A stretch of DNA of 8,094 nt from an uncultured Prevotella sp. (GTDB taxonomy: Bacteria > Bacteroidota > Bacteroidia > Bacteroidales > Bacteroidaceae): positions 1-8,094 of the forward strand of contig CALCUV010000282.1 in the NCBI GenBank assembly GCA_937906765.1. The letters are read 5' to 3'. The position numbers were made by a program, and so were the translations under genes. The notes beneath the pieces are model-generated. The model was not told where the DNA came from and did not search any database. It was given only the letters and a program-made list of their open reading frames with translations. This document shows, piece after piece, positions 6,123 through 8,094 of the stretch. Each line of letters starts with the position of its first letter. The stretch's first letter is position 1.

Positions 6123-6689
6123 TTATTCGCCATAACCAGCCTGGAAGGCCTTAACATTTGCCTCAACAACCGCCTCACCCTTGCGCGCAAAAATAGTGCG
6201 AATAGCTTCGCAGAGTTGGTCGGGCGTAAGAATCTGAAGATAGCGTGCTGCCATACCGAGAAGCACCATGTTTGCACCGCGTGCATTACCCGCATTCTTT
6301 GCTACTTCCTCAATATCCATCGCTACCGAAGGCAGACTTTCAAGCGCTGCCGTTACGTCGGCCTTTTCGGGATAGTTGGGGATATTTACAAAGGGTTTGT
6401 TGCTCGTCACGATTTTACCATCGGCAGCAAGGTAAGGAAGATAACGCAGACTTTCCATGGGTTCCATGCTGATAATCATGTCTGCGCTGCCTTCGGCAAT
6501 AAGGTCGCTATAAATTTCTGTGTCAGAAAGGCGCAAGTGACTCTGCACGTCACCGCCGCGCTGACTCATGCCGTGCACTTCAGCCTGCTTGAGGTTCAAA
6601 CCTGCCTTTGTCGCCGCTTCGCCTATGATGGTTGCGATGGAGAGAATACCTTGTCCGCCCACACCGCAAAGGATAATATCTTTCTTCAT
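6123..6689 (-). CDS. iorB: Indolepyruvate ferredoxin oxidoreductase, beta subunit
   Basis: A 188-residue protein matching the gamma-type (2-oxoacid:acceptor oxidoreductase) domain of arylpyruvate oxidoreductases. Landmarks are GVGGQGILS (9-17, the dinucleotide-fold-like glycine loop), EVHGMSQRGGDV (37-48, the signature of this subunit) and NARGANMVLLG near residue 140. With IorA it forms the cytosolic enzyme converting aryl-pyruvate, CoA and oxidised ferredoxin to aryl-acetyl-CoA, CO2 and reduced ferredoxin, and it can in principle run in the carboxylating direction. I chose ATG 6689 (MKKDIILCGVGG), the conventional start; an in-frame TTG at 6710 lies in the adjacent repeat element and is unlikely. 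No strong Shine-Dalgarno is present. The gene follows iorA after a 153-nt spacer and precedes paaK1 by 12 nt. Size is normal and no lesion is seen. Confidence 0.95.
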   Translation of the reverse strand: MKKDIILCGVGGQGILSIATIIGEAATKAGLNLKQAEVHGMSQRGGDVQSHLRLSDTEIYSDLIAEGSADMIISMEPMESLRYLPYLAADGKIVTSNKPFVNIPNYPEKADVTAALESLPSVAMDIEEVAKNAGNARGANMVLLGMAARYLQILTPDQLCEAIRTIFARKGEAVVEANVKAFQAGYGE

Positions 6690-6702
6690 AATATTGTGGA
6701 AG

Positions 6703-6831
6703 TTTCGCAAGAACTCGACTTCTTAGGTTATTAGGTTTTGAGGTTATTAGGTTTTGAGGTCCGTGCGGGGACGCTACCCTACCCTAATTTGACCTAAAAT
6801 CTCTGAATGAAGAGAACTTATGTTTGCGAAA
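6703..6831. repeat. Octamer element F with TTTCGCAA inverted termini (iorA/iorB spacer)
   Basis: The outer inverted ends are TTTCGCAAG (6703-6711) and TTGCGAAA (6824-6831). A perfect 16-nt tandem duplication, AGGTTATTAGGTTTTG (6725-6740 and 6741-6756), is followed by AGGT and the core CCGTGCGG (6761-6768) within a GTCC/GGAC hairpin (6759-6762 with 6769-6772). The right arm (6774-6800, ACCCTACCCTAA then GACCTAAAAT) is only loosely complementary, so this copy looks more diverged than element C. It fills nearly all of the 153-nt spacer. Confidence 0.84.
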
Positions 6832-6842
6832 ACTGAATAATC

Positions 6843-8094
6843 TTACTTGTTAGAACGGGCTGCGCGCGCCTTACGAGCAGCAGTTTGAATACATTCACGG
6901 CGAGGAATGATCACTGAAACTCCGGGATAATCAATTTCTTCCTTCAAGATGCGCGTAATTTCTTCCATGTTTTTGGGAAGGGGAACTACGACACGCACGT
7001 GTTCAGGTGCTACGCCAAGGGCAATACAAATCGCCTCAAACTTATTTGTTCCTGCAGAATCTTGACCGCCAGTCATACCCGTTGTAAGGTTGTCGGAAAT
7101 CACTACGGTAATGTTGCTCTTATCGTTTACTGCATCGAGGAGTCCGGTCATACCACTGTGCGTAAACGTGGAGTCACCAATAATCGCCACTGCGGGGAAA
7201 AAGCCTGCATCAGCAGCACCTTTTGCCATCGTGATTGAGGCACCCATATCAACGCAACTTGCAAGCGCGCGGAAGGGAGGGAGTGCGCCGAGTGTGTAAC
7301 AACCTATGTCACCAAACACACGGTAATCGGGATATGTTGCCAACACTTGATTGAGCGCTGCATAGACATCTCTGTGACCACAACCCTGACACAACTGCGG
7401 AGGACGGGGTGCCACGATTTCAGAAGCGGGAAGCGTCTGCTTGGGAGTCACTCCAAGTGCCTTGGCTACGTTATCGGGCGTCAATTCTCCCGTGCGGGGA
7501 AGCGCACCAGTCAAACGACCCTTCACATCATACGCTCCGCCAAGAATTGCCTTCACTTGCTGTTCCACAACGGGCTGACCGTCTTCCACAACAAGCACGG
7601 CGTCATTCTCCTGTGCCAATGCGCGAACAGCATCTTCGGGAAGGGGATACTGGCTTACCTTCAACACATTTGCTTGATTTCCTACAACCTCCTTTACATA
7701 GTTGTAAGCAATACCGCAAGCAATAATGCCGAGTTTGCCACTACCACCTTTCTCAACCTTATTATATAATGAGTCGGCAGATGCCTTAAGCATATCGTCT
7801 TGCTTTGCGATAAGCGCCGCATAGCGTTGACGCGCAATGCCAGGAAGAAGCACCCAGCGTTCTTCACAAATTCCGAGGTTTTGCAACTCACGCGCTTCGC
7901 GCACTTCTACCGCCGCACGGCTGTGAGCAAGGCGTGTTACGACGCGCAACACTACGGGTTCTTTCAATGTTTCAGACAACGTGAACGCACTCTCCATCAT
8001 GTCGTACGCCTCTTGCTGATTCGAGGGTTCGAAGGTGGGAACAAGGGCGAAGGATGCGTAAAAACGGCTGTCCTGCTCGTTCTGACTGGAGTGC
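6843..8094 (-). CDS. iorA: Indolepyruvate ferredoxin oxidoreductase, alpha subunit (5' end off-window)
   Basis: The last 416 residues are present. The frame stays open through the right edge, where HSSQNEQDSRFYA then FEPSNQQEAYDM are classic IorA sequence, so the Met at 8000 is internal. Roughly the first 110-120 residues are missing, judging by a usual short-form length near 530. Motifs include PPQLCQGCGHRD (the Cys-containing linker before the TPP domain), GDIGCYTLGALPPF, and the TPP/Mg region IGDSTFTHSG (GDS codons at 7170-7178) followed by SDNLTTGMTGGQ. It is the catalytic TPP subunit, taking aryl-pyruvates (indole-, phenyl- or hydroxyphenylpyruvate) to aryl-acetyl-CoA with ferredoxin. 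The C-terminus ends RRECIQTAARKARAARSNK, with no cysteine-rich ferredoxin domain such as the archaeal enzyme carries. It is probably the first of the visible operon genes; its promoter is outside the window. Confidence 0.95.
   Translation of the reverse strand, partial: HSSQNEQDSRFYASFALVPTFEPSNQQEAYDMMESAFTLSETLKEPVVLRVVTRLAHSRAAVEVREARELQNLGICEERWVLLPGIARQRYAALIAKQDDMLKASADSLYNKVEKGGSGKLGIIACGIAYNYVKEVVGNQANVLKVSQYPLPEDAVRALAQENDAVLVVEDGQPVVEQQVKAILGGAYDVKGRLTGALPRTGELTPDNVAKALGVTPKQTLPASEIVAPRPPQLCQGCGHRDVYAALNQVLATYPDYRVFGDIGCYTLGALPPFRALASCVDMGASITMAKGAADAGFFPAVAIIGDSTFTHSGMTGLLDAVNDKSNITVVISDNLTTGMTGGQDSAGTNKFEAICIALGVAPEHVRVVVPLPKNMEEITRILKEEIDYPGVSVIIPRRECIQTAARKARAARSNK

Noticed and set aside
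6039..6734. Open frame of 231 codons on the plus strand opposite iorB
   Set aside because: Antisense shadow extending into a repeat element; no domain resemblance.

Overview
The window is a run of minus-strand genes from an anaerobic Bacteroidota genome, most likely Prevotellaceae or a close relative. The indications are the gene set (a ferredoxin-linked 2-oxoacid oxidoreductase with phenylacetate-CoA ligases), near-absence of Shine-Dalgarno sequences, a secreted protein with a short Sec signal ending in NAQ plus CARDB-like and thioredoxin-like parts, and repeat-rich spacers. Genus-level placement is a guess. No tRNA, rRNA, CRISPR array, integrase or transposase is visible, and no gene-free stretch exceeds 200 bases.

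In transcription order (right to left) the genes are: iorA (8094-6843, 5' end off-window), iorB (6689-6123), a first phenylacetate-CoA ligase broken by an apparent 14-nt deletion (6110-4793), a tandem ACT-domain protein (4635-4213), a second, intact phenylacetate-CoA ligase (4063-2744), a fold-type-I aminotransferase (2552-1242), and a secreted CARDB/thioredoxin-like protein that is frameshifted and runs off the left edge (1145-1).

The first six genes form a coherent module. IorAB interconverts aryl-pyruvates and aryl-acetyl-CoAs with ferredoxin and CO2. The ligases interconvert aryl-acetates and their CoA thioesters. The aminotransferase could link aryl-pyruvates to aromatic amino acids, and the ACT protein probably senses an amino acid. 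Because the ligases are AMP-forming, the module could salvage phenylacetate or indoleacetate into Phe or Trp by reductive carboxylation; run in reverse, it would release aryl-acetates from amino acids.

The most unusual signal is in the spacers. Every spacer longer than about 90 bases carries a composite repeat: a short array of 7- or 8-nt units, then a core CC-NNN-CGG within 1-5 nt, then a variable loop, and usually an array of roughly complementary units. Unit sequences differ between spacers (GGAGAAA, AGAGTAG, AGGTTATT and others), but the core occurs in all six examples. The two octamer elements also share inverted termini TTTCGCAA. The 12-nt iorB/paaK junction has no such element. I do not recognise these as a named family.
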